Shown here piece after piece: positions 1 to 6,030 of a DNA stretch of 7,585 nucleotides. Location: assembly GCA_934527255.1 (NCBI GenBank), contig CAKTAM010000088.1, forward strand, positions 1 through 7,585, in the 5' to 3' direction. Position 1 is the stretch's first letter. Each line of letters opens with the position of its first letter. Under the pieces are notes generated by a model. It made no database searches, was not told where the DNA came from, and saw nothing but the letters and a program-made list of their open reading frames with translations. The position numbers were made by a program, and so were the translations under genes. Source of the stretch: an uncultured Oscillospiraceae bacterium (lineage in GTDB: Bacteria; Bacillota; Clostridia; Oscillospirales; Ruminococcaceae).

Positions 1-1
1 G

Positions 2-295
2 CTGCGGCTGCTGAGCGGCCGCAGCCATCTGGTGCACACCGGCGTCTGCGTGCGCTGCGCCGGGCGGGAGGAGCACGGCGTGCAGACCACGGCCGTTCGG
101 TTTGCCGCCCTGACCGAACCGGAGCTGGAGCGTTACCTTGCCACGGATGAGCCGTACGACAAGGCGGGCGGCTATGGCATTCAGGGCGCGGCCGCCCGCT
201 TTGTCGAGGGCATTGACGGCTGCTATTTCAACGTGATGGGGCTGCCGGTGCACACCGTCTACCGGATGCTGTGCGCCATGGGCCAGCTGCCCTGA
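2..295 (+). CDS. maf: Maf-like nucleotide pyrophosphatase, C-terminal part (5' truncated by window edge)
   Basis: The reading frame is open from the left edge to TGA at 293-295 and gives about 97 residues, roughly the C-terminal half of a Maf protein (usually about 190 residues). Seen: LSGRSHLVHTGV at the left end, then EPYDKAGGYGIQG, then FVEGIDGCYFNVMGLPV, all in the order and spacing of Bacillus Maf as I recall it. Family knowledge: Maf proteins are cytosolic house-cleaning enzymes that hydrolyse non-canonical or excess nucleoside triphosphates (dTTP/UTP type) to the monophosphate and pyrophosphate; overexpression blocks septation in Bacillus. The DKAG-YGIQG block lines the active site. 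The N-terminal phosphate-binding SxSPRR region and the first catalytic Asp lie outside the window. maf beside mreB is a common order in Firmicutes. Substrate subclass (YhdE or YceF type) cannot be settled from this half. Confidence 0.93.
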   Translation: MRLLSGRSHLVHTGVCVRCAGREEHGVQTTAVRFAALTEPELERYLATDEPYDKAGGYGIQGAAARFVEGIDGCYFNVMGLPVHTVYRMLCAMGQLP

Positions 296-312
296 ACCGG
301 ACGCCCCTGCCG

Positions 313-342
313 CAGACGGCCGTTTCTTTTGGCGGCCGTCTG
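313..342 (+). repeat. 10-bp perfect hairpin just downstream of maf
   Basis: CAGACGGCCG (313-322) is exactly complementary to CGGCCGTCTG (333-342), with a 10-nt T-rich loop. It sits 17 nt after the maf stop, where a terminator is expected, but no T-run follows the stem; the T residues lie in the loop. It could stabilise the 3' end of maf mRNA or act as a weak or Rho-assisted terminator. The hairpin is directly visible; its function is inference. Confidence 0.55.
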
Positions 343-365
343 ACCATGCGGCGCGCCCGGGACAA

Positions 366-428
366 AGCCTGCGGCGGCGGTCACGTGCCGGCCGGGGCGT
401 TTTGTGCCGTTCACCGGCCGGGCAGGCT
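366..428. repeat. Nested inverted repeat in the maf-mreB spacer
   Basis: An outer arm AGCCTGC (366-372) pairs exactly with GCAGGCT (422-428). An inner arm TGCCGGCCGG (386-395) pairs with CCGGCCGGGCA (414-424) with one extra G. The two arms share bases 422-424, so they may be alternative folds. The loop contains a short T-run but no T-run follows either stem, so this is not a standard intrinsic terminator. It could be a structured transcript or a small palindromic repeat element; copy number in the genome would decide. Confidence 0.4.
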
Positions 429-591
429 CCATCCGGGCGGCCCGGCTGTCAGTACCCATGTCGGGCCCGATCACCCGTGCAGCCGCTGTGCTTTTCCGGC
501 GGCGCGCCAAACGTCAGCAGGGGCCGCACGGGGCCGACGCACCGAACGGCGGTAAAATCTTGAAAAATCGGAAAACTTTTTGAAAATTAAG

Positions 592-620
592 TTGAGAAAT
601 TTCCCCTGAGCGGTTATAAT
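592..620 (+). promoter_or_regulatory. Sigma-A type promoter of mreB
   Basis: TTGAGA (592-597) and TATAAT (615-620) are separated by 17 bases: a perfect -10 and a 5/6 -35 at ideal spacing. The 40 bases upstream (about 553-591) are strikingly A/T-rich in an otherwise GC-rich sequence and look like an UP element. Predicted transcription start is near 627, giving an mreB leader of about 150 nt. Starts of the open frame at 619 and 630 lie at or almost at the transcription start, which argues against them as translation starts. Confidence 0.85.
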
Positions 621-626
621 GAAAAA

Positions 627-779
627 TAAGTGGGTCGGTTTGTCCCACCGCGGCCGCAGCATTGGCGCGGCGGCGGTCTGCCGTCCTCTCTCAAAGGAAC
701 ATTTCCGGCCTTTCCATGGGGCCGTCGGCAGAATGCAAACGCATTGCAGGAAGAACGAAAAGAAGGAGCGTACAACATC
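627..779 (+). promoter_or_regulatory. Long 5' leader of mreB with small hairpins
   Basis: The region between the predicted transcription start and the mreB ATG is about 150 nt. It begins with a 5-bp stem GTGGG (630-634)/CCCAC (644-648) right at the 5' end, followed by CGGC/GCCG (671-674/680-683), CGGCC/GGCCG (706-710/720-724) and AATGC/GCATT (732-736/741-745). The 5'-terminal stem could protect the mRNA. I recognise no known riboswitch or protein-leader family. The ribosome-binding site AAGGAG is at 763-768, outside these stems. Confidence 0.4.
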
Positions 780-1796
780 ATGTTTTCAAAAGATATCGGC
801 ATTGATCTTGGCACCGCCAACACGCTGGTATTCATGCGCGGCAAGGGCATCATCATGCGCGAGCCCAGCGTGGTTGCCGTAGACGCCAAAACCAACACGG
901 TGCGCTGCGTCGGGCAGGAGGCCAAGCAGGTCATCGGCCGTACGCCGGGCAGCATTATCGCCGTTCGCCCGCTGAAAGACGGCGTGATCGCCGATTACGA
1001 TACCACCATCGGCATGCTGAAGGCATTTATCGGCCGTGCGTGCGGCAACTTCGTCTTTTCGCGTCCCCGTATCGTCATCTGCATTCCCTCGGGCGTCACC
1101 GAGGTCGAGCGCCGCGCCGTCGGCAATGCCGCAAAGTCGGCCGGAGCGCGCGACGTCATGATCATGGAGGAGCCAATGGCAGCCGCCATCGGCGCAGGGC
1201 TGCCCATTGAGGAGCCCACCGGCAACATGGTGGTGGATATCGGCGGCGGCACCAGTGAGGTGGCCGTCATTTCGCTGGGCGGCATTGTGGCTGCCCGCAG
1301 CATCCGCGTGGGCGGCGACGAGTTTGATCAGGCCATTATCGCCTACATCAAGCGCAAGTATAACCTGCTGATAGGTGAGCGCACGGCCGAGCAGGTCAAA
1401 ATTGAGATCGGCAGCGCCGCCCCGCTGGAGGAAGAGGTCTCGATGGACATCAAGGGCCGCAACCTGGTGGACGGCCTGCCCAAAAACATCACCGTCAACA
1501 GCGTGGAGATCCGCGAGGCGCTCAGCGAATCCGTCGCCAGCGTCATCGACGCCATCAAGGAAACGCTGGAGCGTACCCCGCCCGAGCTGGCCGCCGATAT
1601 CATCGACCGCGGCATTACCCTGACGGGCGGCGGCGCGCTGCTGCGCGGGATGGACCGTCTGGTCAACGAGCAGACCGGCATTGACGTGCACGTTGCCGAG
1701 GCCCCGCTGGACTGTGTGGCTGCGGGCGCAGGCGCGGTACTGGATAATATCGATCTGCTGCGCGATGTCGTGGCAGACGCCAGCCGCAAGGTGTAA
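780..1796 (+). CDS. mreB: Rod shape-determining protein MreB (actin homologue)
   Basis: 338 residues, normal MreB length. MreB forms membrane-bound actin-like filaments that orient the elongation (Rod) complex and peptidoglycan insertion. Seen: phosphate-1 motif DLGTANTLV (residues 9-17), GRTPG (53-57), EEPMAAAIGAG (130-140), phosphate-2 VVDIGGGTSEVAVISLGG (151-168), GDEFD (179-183), PPELAADIIDRG (267-278) and adenosine motif LTGGGALLRGMDRLV (281-295). All match Bacillus MreB closely. The start is ATG 780, because the protein then begins MFSKDIGIDLGTAN like its homologues and AAGGAG lies 11 nt upstream. The frame is open 50 codons further up to ATG 630, but those residues are non-homologous and lie in the mRNA leader. 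It is the first gene after a strong promoter and is followed by a terminator. The mreB, mbl and mreBH paralogues cannot be separated by sequence alone; the mreCD context favours mreB. Confidence 0.97.
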   Translation: MFSKDIGIDLGTANTLVFMRGKGIIMREPSVVAVDAKTNTVRCVGQEAKQVIGRTPGSIIAVRPLKDGVIADYDTTIGMLKAFIGRACGNFVFSRPRIVICIPSGVTEVERRAVGNAAKSAGARDVMIMEEPMAAAIGAGLPIEEPTGNMVVDIGGGTSEVAVISLGGIVAARSIRVGGDEFDQAIIAYIKRKYNLLIGERTAEQVKIEIGSAAPLEEEVSMDIKGRNLVDGLPKNITVNSVEIREALSESVASVIDAIKETLERTPPELAADIIDRGITLTGGGALLRGMDRLVNEQTGIDVHVAEAPLDCVAAGAGAVLDNIDLLRDVVADASRKV

Positions 1797-1842
1797 CCCC
1801 CGGCGCCGCGGCCCATCGGCTGCGCCGCCGTTTCCGGCAAGC

Positions 1843-1885
1843 GCGGGCTGCCGCCATCCGGCCGGATGGCGGCAGCCCGCTTTTT
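1843..1885 (+). terminator. Strong intrinsic terminator between mreB and mreC
   Basis: Eighteen bases at 1843-1860 are perfectly complementary to 1863-1880 (arm begins GCGGGCTGCC, ends CATCCG), with only GC between them, followed at once by TTTTT (1881-1885). This is a textbook intrinsic terminator 46 nt after the mreB stop. It should uncouple mreB from mreCD-PBP2 expression, wholly or partly. It also overlaps the upstream ATG (1866) of the mreC frame, so that cannot be the mreC start. Confidence 0.9.
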
Positions 1886-1909
1886 CTGCTTTCACAGGGG
1901 CGGCTCTTT

Positions 1910-1939
1910 TTGGATCGCTTTCTTACCGCAACGTATTTT
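1910..1939 (+). promoter_or_regulatory. Weak candidate promoter for mreC
   Basis: TTGGAT (1910-1915) and TATTTT (1934-1939) are 18 bases apart, after the terminator and before mreC. Each box matches consensus only in part, and the predicted transcription start (about 1946) would leave a leader of only some 16 nt, just enough to include the GGAG at 1947-1950. A promoter is expected here if the terminator is efficient, but this assignment is tentative. Confidence 0.25.
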
Positions 1940-1961
1940 TTCATCTGGAGACGCATACGGA

Positions 1962-3026
1962 ATGAAACATTTTTTCCGCTCGGTCAAATTTAAAATTCTG
2001 CTTTTGCTGCTGGTGCTGATGGCGGGCTTTATGGCCTATGCCGGGGCCAACGGCCGTTGGAGCGCCGCCCCGCAGGAGCTGCTGGCCACCGCGCTGGTGC
2101 CCTTTCAGAAGCTGGGGCGGCTGATCTCCGGCGGGCTGGACGGCATACGCCAGAAGACCGTCGCCGTAAACGAGGTGCTGGAGGAAAACGCCGCCCTGCA
2201 CGAGGAGCTGGCCCGCCTGCGGCAGACCGTCGTGGATTATGACGACATGAAGGCGGAAAACGAGCTGTTCCGCGCCTACTATCAAATTGAAGACGCCTAC
2301 AGTGATTACGAGCTGGTCTCGGCCTTTGTCATCGGCCGCGACCCGCTGGAAAAATACTATTCGTTCACCATTGACCGCGGCACCCGCGACGGCCTTGCCG
2401 TCAACGATGTGGTCATTACCCCGGATGGGGCCGTCGGCCGCGTGGCCGCCGTCGGCTATAACTATGCCGAGGTGCTGACGGTGCTGGATCCCTCGGTGAG
2501 CATGGGCTGCACCGTCAGCCGTACCCGCGACATTGGCCTGACCGAGGGCGACAGCCTGCTGGCGCAGGACGGGCGGCTGAAAATGAGCTATCTGCCCCGC
2601 GAAACACTGGTGGCGGCCGGCGACCTTGTTGTGACCACGGGGCTGGGCGGGGTGTTTCCCGCCGGGCTGATCGTCGGCACGGTGGAGGACGTCTGCCCGG
2701 AGAGCAGCGGCAAAAGCATGTATGCCGTGGTCAGCCCCACCGCCGATGTGCGCAACCTGACCAGCGTTTTCGTCATCATCAACTATGACGCCGAGACCGG
2801 CCGCACCGGCGCGGCAGCCGGACCTGACGCGGCCGACGCTGCCGATGCCGCAGACGGCACGGAAAACAGCGGAACGGCCGCAGCGTCCTCCTCTGTGCCG
2901 GACGGCACGACAGATGCCTCCTCGGCGCCCGACGGCGGCGGGGACACCGCCTCGCAGCCTGCATCGTCCGCCGCCTCTGCGGATGGCGCATCCACCGGCG
3001 CGCCGGAAGAAAACGCCCCGGGCTGA
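1962..3026 (+). CDS. mreC: Rod shape-determining protein MreC
   Basis: 354 residues. MreC is a bitopic membrane protein whose outer domain bridges MreB/MreD to PBP2 and activates wall synthesis. Seen: short basic N-terminus, one membrane helix (about residues 11-29), coiled-coil region (about 66-105, with EENAALHEELARL), and the beta-rich MreC domain with VIGRDPLEKYY (123-133), IDRGTRDG (137-144), GAVGRV (156-161), MSYLPRE (208-214) and TTGLGGVFPAGL (225-236). From about residue 276 to the end there is a tail of some 79 residues rich in Ala, Ser, Gly, Asp and Thr, with a DAADAADAAD stretch (289-298), predicted disordered and outside the membrane. The start is ATG 1962: GGAG lies 11 nt upstream and it gives the classic MreC N-terminus, whereas ATG 1866 is inside the terminator hairpin. 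The gene follows that terminator and is 237 nt from mreD, looser than usual for mreCD. Confidence 0.95.
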   Translation: MKHFFRSVKFKILLLLLVLMAGFMAYAGANGRWSAAPQELLATALVPFQKLGRLISGGLDGIRQKTVAVNEVLEENAALHEELARLRQTVVDYDDMKAENELFRAYYQIEDAYSDYELVSAFVIGRDPLEKYYSFTIDRGTRDGLAVNDVVITPDGAVGRVAAVGYNYAEVLTVLDPSVSMGCTVSRTRDIGLTEGDSLLAQDGRLKMSYLPRETLVAAGDLVVTTGLGGVFPAGLIVGTVEDVCPESSGKSMYAVVSPTADVRNLTSVFVIINYDAETGRTGAAAGPDAADAADAADGTENSGTAAASSSVPDGTTDASSAPDGGGDTASQPASSAASADGASTGAPEENAPG

Positions 3027-3091
3027 TGCGGCCCGCTGCCTGCGCAGACGGTTTTGCCGGGGCGCAGCTTCGCAGGCCATCCGCCTTTTTT
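3021..3091 (+). terminator. Possible weak terminator or attenuator after mreC
   Basis: Around the mreC stop an imperfect stem can form: GGC-GAT-GGCC (3021-3033, with one mismatch and a 2-nt bulge) with GGCC-ATC-GCC (3075-3085), immediately followed by TTTTTT (3086-3091). A competing 7-bp stem, GCCTGCG (3038-3044) with CGCAGGC (3071-3077), lies inside it. The loop is large (about 41 nt), so termination would be weak at best. It could tune readthrough from mreC to mreD. Low confidence. Confidence 0.3.
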
Positions 3092-3212
3092 GGGGATGCC
3101 GCCCGGCAGAAAAAGCCGTCGGAGCATTTTCCCAAAGCAGCGTTTTCCAGCCGCTTTTGAGGATCTCATCTTTGCCAGAACGGACTTTTGAACTACTCGA
3201 CTTTTACCTGCC

Positions 3213-3234
3213 CGGCCGCTGCCTTACGCGGCCG
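3213..3234 (+). repeat. 7-bp hairpin in the mreD leader
   Basis: CGGCCGC (3213-3219) pairs exactly with GCGGCCG (3228-3234) across an 8-nt loop, ending 17 nt before the weak ribosome-binding site GAGG (3252-3255) of mreD. No T-run follows. It may affect mreD translation or mRNA stability; that is inference. Confidence 0.35.
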
Positions 3235-3263
3235 CCGACCCACCGCGAAACGAGGCCCGCACC

Positions 3264-3800
3264 ATGAATTTTGAGCGTCACAACATTCTGCAGCACCGGC
3301 TGCTGCTGGCTTTGCGCTGGCTGTGCTACGCCCTGCTGCTGGCCTTTTGCTATATGCTGCAAACCAACCGCACGCTGTTTACCATTGGCGGCATACGCCC
3401 GCTTTGGCTGCCTGCCGCCGCGCTGGTGCTGAGCGTCTTTGAGGATGCTTTTCCCTGTGCGCTGTACGGACTGTTTGCCGGCCTGCTGTGGGATTTTTCC
3501 TCCAACCGGCTGGCCGGTTTTTTTGCCGCGCTGCTGCTGATCTGCTGTTTTCTGTGCAGCAGCGTCACCCAGCTGCTGCTGCGGCGCACCGTGCTGAACA
3601 CCGCGCTGCTGAGTCTTCTGTGCCTGTTTGTGATGACCGGCATCGACTATCTGTTTACCTATGCGCTGTTCAGCCTGCCGCAGCGCGGCGCTTACTATGT
3701 GGGCACGCTGCTGCCCACCCTTTTGTATACCGCGGCGGCCTGCATGGCCCTTTACCCGCTGTGCCGTGCCATTGGCCGCATTGGCCGCGAGGACGTCTGA
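3264..3800 (+). CDS. mreD: Rod shape-determining membrane protein MreD
   Basis: 178 residues, normal for MreD, an integral membrane protein of the Rod complex that acts with MreC. Seen: strongly hydrophobic with about five to six membrane segments (around 14-32, 47-60, 62-76, 83-103, 111-136, 145-166). The family region is PLWLPAAALVLSVFED (46-61) then GLFAGLLWDFSSNRLAG (69-85), with Gly and Asp in the usual membrane-turn positions. Sequence conservation in MreD is low, so the call rests on hydrophobicity, size and its place between mreC and the PBP2 gene. ATG 3264 has only a weak GAGG (3252-3255) 8 nt upstream. The stop TGA (3798-3800) touches the AGGAGGTG ribosome-binding site of the next gene, so the two are translationally close. 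Confidence 0.9.
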   Translation: MNFERHNILQHRLLLALRWLCYALLLAFCYMLQTNRTLFTIGGIRPLWLPAAALVLSVFEDAFPCALYGLFAGLLWDFSSNRLAGFFAALLLICCFLCSSVTQLLLRRTVLNTALLSLLCLFVMTGIDYLFTYALFSLPQRGAYYVGTLLPTLLYTAAACMALYPLCRAIGRIGREDV

Positions 3801-3807
3801 GGAGGTG
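3800..3807 (+). promoter_or_regulatory. Strong ribosome-binding site of the PBP2 gene, overlapping the mreD stop
   Basis: AGGAGGTG is a near-perfect anti-16S match 8 nt before ATG 3816. Its first A is the last base of the mreD stop codon. This fixes the PBP2 start and suggests coupled translation from mreD. Confidence 0.85.
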
Positions 3808-3815
3808 CGCTTTTC

Positions 3816-5867
3816 ATGAACAAACGACTGCTGATCCGCACTCTGGTGCTGCTGGGGCTGGCCGTCTGCGTGCTGGGAGTGTTCAGCGTGCGCCTGATGA
3901 AACTGCAGATCGTCCACGGAAAGGATTACCTCGAGCAGGCCAGCACCTCCATTACCGTGACCAGCTCCATCAGCGCCGCCCGCGGCGAGATTGTCGACCG
4001 TTACGGCCGTGTGATGGCAGGAAACCGGGTGGGCTATACCATTTCGCTCAACCGCCTGTACCTGCCGGATGATGACCTGAACGAAACGCTGGTCAAGCTG
4101 GTGCAGCTGCTGCAGGCGGCCGGGGAGGACTGGAGCAGCACGCTGCCGCTTTCCCAACAGGAGCCGTGGACCTTTGCCGGGGACGAGACCGCCGTCGCCC
4201 GTCTGAAAGCCACACTGAAGCTTTCCGACGCCGCCACGGCACAGAATGTCTGGTCGCAGATGCTGCGCCGGTACGGGCTGGAGGACTATGATACCGCCAC
4301 CGCGCGCATTTTGTGCGGCATCCGCTACGAGATGGAGCTGCACGAATACTCCAACGTTACCCCTTTTACCCTTGCCACCGACGTTTCGATGAAAACCGTC
4401 GCCGCTATCCGTGAGCGCTCGCAGGAGCTGCGGGGCGTGGAAATTCTGGAGGAGTCGGTGCGGTATTACGCCGACGGCTCGCTGATGCCGCACATTCTCG
4501 GCTCGGTCGGGCCCATTTATAAAGAGGAATACGAGGCGCTGAAGGGCACCTACAGCATGAACGCCGTCATCGGCAAAAGCGGACTGGAAAAGGCGTTTGA
4601 GAATGTGCTGCGCGGCACGGACGGTACGGTGCAGACGCTGCGCTCGGCCAACGGCGCCATTCTTTCCACCACCGTGGTGGAGGAGCCGATTCCGGGCGAC
4701 ACGCTGGTTCTGACGGTGGACAGCTACCTGCAAGCCCAGCTGAACCATTCGCTGGAAAATCTGGTGCAGACCATCTCCGGCTATGCGCAAAGCGGAAGCT
4801 CCAAGTCGCAGAAAGAGCTGGGTGACGCCAAGGGCGCGGCCGCCGTGGTCATCGACTGCAAGACCGGCGGCATTCTGGCCAGCGCCACCTACCCCAGCTA
4901 TGACCTCAACCTGTATTCCTCGCAGTATTACGACTATCTTTCCGATGAGCTGAACCCGCTGTTCAACCGCGCCTTCAACGGCACCTACCGCCCCGGCTCG
5001 ACCTTTAAGACCTGCACCGGGCTGACCGGCCTGCTGGAGGGCATTATTGACGAAAACAGCACCGTCTACTGCAACGGCGTTTACACCTACTACGCCCCCA
5101 CCTATACGCCCGGCTGTCTGATGCACGGCCACGGGCGTGGGCCCATCAACATTGTCAATGCCCTGAAAGCCAGCTGCAACAGCTTCTTTTACGATGTTGG
5201 CCGCCGCTGCGGCTATGCCGCCATCAACCGCACCGCCAGCACGCTGGGGTTGGGCGTATCCACCGGCGTAGAGATCGGCGAGGCCGTCGGCAGCCTTTCC
5301 AGCCCGGAATACCGGCGCAGCCAGATCGAGGCCGGGCTGAACGTGGAAGACTGGCAGGAGGGCGACATTCTGCAGGCCGCCATCGGCCAGATGGACACGT
5401 TTCTGACTCCGGTGCAGCTGGCCACCTGGGCGGCTTCGCTGGCCAACCACGGCATTCGCTACAAAACGCATCTGGTGGGCGCCACCACGACCTATGATTA
5501 CAGCGAGATCAACGAGATCGAGCCGGAAATTCTGGGGCAGATCACCGATGCCGACGCCGCCTTTGAGGCGGTGGAAAAGGGCATGATTGCCGCCTCGACG
5601 CAGGGCTCCTCCAGCGTGTATCTGGCGGATTATCCCTACACCATCGCCACCAAAACCGGCACTCCGCAGGTGACGGCCTCCGTCACCAACGGCACCATCA
5701 TCGCCTACGGCCCAACGGAGGACCCGGAGATCGCCGTGGCCGTCGTGGTGGAAAACTGCGCCAACGGCTACTGGCTGACGCAGACCGTGGTAGATGTGTT
5801 CGACGCCTATTATTTCAGCAAAAACGGCAGTCTTTCGGCCGTGCCGGAAAATACGCTGCTGGGATAA
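3816..5867 (+). CDS. mrdA: Penicillin-binding protein 2 (class B, monofunctional transpeptidase of the elongasome)
   Basis: 683 residues. Class B PBPs cross-link peptidoglycan strands outside the membrane; in the mre cluster this is the elongation transpeptidase and the beta-lactam target. Seen: one N-terminal membrane anchor (about residues 7-27), dimerisation-domain motif RGEIVDRYGRVMA (56-68), a GKSGLEKAFENVLRGTDG block (253-270), then the transpeptidase domain with catalytic S395-T-F-K398, S453-C-N455 and K613-T-G615. NRAFNGTYRPGSTFK (384-398) and GQMDTFLTPVQLA (524-536) are typical. Cys419 and Cys434, before the HGHGRG segment (437-442), recur in clostridial PBP2 and may form a disulphide. 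All catalytic residues are present. There is no PASTA domain, which argues against SpoVD/PBP2x. The partner RodA is not in the window. There is no T-tract terminator after the gene, only the hairpin at 5898-5913. Confidence 0.95.
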   Translation: MNKRLLIRTLVLLGLAVCVLGVFSVRLMKLQIVHGKDYLEQASTSITVTSSISAARGEIVDRYGRVMAGNRVGYTISLNRLYLPDDDLNETLVKLVQLLQAAGEDWSSTLPLSQQEPWTFAGDETAVARLKATLKLSDAATAQNVWSQMLRRYGLEDYDTATARILCGIRYEMELHEYSNVTPFTLATDVSMKTVAAIRERSQELRGVEILEESVRYYADGSLMPHILGSVGPIYKEEYEALKGTYSMNAVIGKSGLEKAFENVLRGTDGTVQTLRSANGAILSTTVVEEPIPGDTLVLTVDSYLQAQLNHSLENLVQTISGYAQSGSSKSQKELGDAKGAAAVVIDCKTGGILASATYPSYDLNLYSSQYYDYLSDELNPLFNRAFNGTYRPGSTFKTCTGLTGLLEGIIDENSTVYCNGVYTYYAPTYTPGCLMHGHGRGPINIVNALKASCNSFFYDVGRRCGYAAINRTASTLGLGVSTGVEIGEAVGSLSSPEYRRSQIEAGLNVEDWQEGDILQAAIGQMDTFLTPVQLATWAASLANHGIRYKTHLVGATTTYDYSEINEIEPEILGQITDADAAFEAVEKGMIAASTQGSSSVYLADYPYTIATKTGTPQVTASVTNGTIIAYGPTEDPEIAVAVVVENCANGYWLTQTVVDVFDAYYFSKNGSLSAVPENTLLG

Positions 5868-5886
5868 GCTGCCCTGCCCGCGCGCC

Positions 5887-5919
5887 CGGCCGCATTTGGG
5901 GGCTGTTGCCCCCGTGCCG
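5887..5919 (+). repeat. Hairpin downstream of the PBP2 gene without T-run
   Basis: GGGGGC (5898-5903) and GCCCCC (5908-5913) form a perfect 6-bp stem with loop TGTT; an outer CGGC (5887-5890)/GCCG (5916-5919) can extend it across an internal loop. No T-run follows; an A-rich stretch begins near 5932. It may be an mRNA 3'-end stabiliser or a weak terminator. Readthrough into the minD-like gene is likely in addition to its own promoter. Confidence 0.4.
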
Positions 5920-5972
5920 CACCTTGCCGCGAAAAAATTTGTATAAAACGTAAAACTCCTTTTCCTGCCCTC

Positions 5973-6002
5973 TTGATTTTTTGTGAATAAACATGGTAAA
6001 AT
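5973..6002 (+). promoter_or_regulatory. Extended -10 promoter of the minD-like gene
   Basis: TTGATT (5973-5978) and TAAAAT (5997-6002) are 18 bases apart, with TG at 5994-5995 one base before the -10 box, i.e. an extended -10. The surroundings (5930-6018) are A/T-rich in contrast to the flanking genes. Predicted start is near 6009, giving a leader of about 22 nt to ATG 6031. Upstream in-frame starts (GTG 5983, ATG 6001) would lie before the transcription start. Confidence 0.65.
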
Positions 6003-6030
6003 GAAAAAGAAACAGAAAGGCGGCTTCTCC

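Larger units (their letters stand above)
296..591. other. Gene-free structured spacer between maf and mreB
   Basis: About 300 bases between the maf stop and the mreB promoter carry no credible gene. The short open frames here are Arg/Ala-rich, lack ribosome-binding sites, or overlap maf in another frame. The stretch holds the hairpin at 313-342, a nested inverted repeat at 366-428 and several GC palindromes (for example GGGCCC near 465). The composition changes abruptly at about 553 from GC-rich to A/T-rich, which is the upstream part of the mreB promoter. Confidence 0.6.

Noticed and set aside
313..342. Standard intrinsic terminator of maf.
   Set aside because: The stem is perfect but no T-run follows, so I list it as a hairpin only.
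271..555. A 94-codon + strand frame running from the end of maf into the spacer (and a minus-strand frame at 259-510).
   Set aside because: It starts inside maf in another frame, has no spaced ribosome-binding site, runs through the hairpins and has Arg/Ala/Gly-rich random-like composition.
630..779. N-terminal extension of MreB by 50 residues.
   Set aside because: The extra residues do not match MreB, ATG 630 is within a few bases of the predicted transcription start, and ATG 780 has a good ribosome-binding site.
786..1895. A 369-codon minus-strand frame opposite mreB, and a 379-codon one opposite mreC (1941-3080).
   Set aside because: Both are antisense shadows of well-supported genes, with low-complexity antisense-type composition; one also runs through the terminator hairpin.
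1866..1961. N-terminal extension of MreC by 32 residues.
   Set aside because: It begins inside the terminator stem and would put a non-homologous segment before the normal MreC N-terminus.
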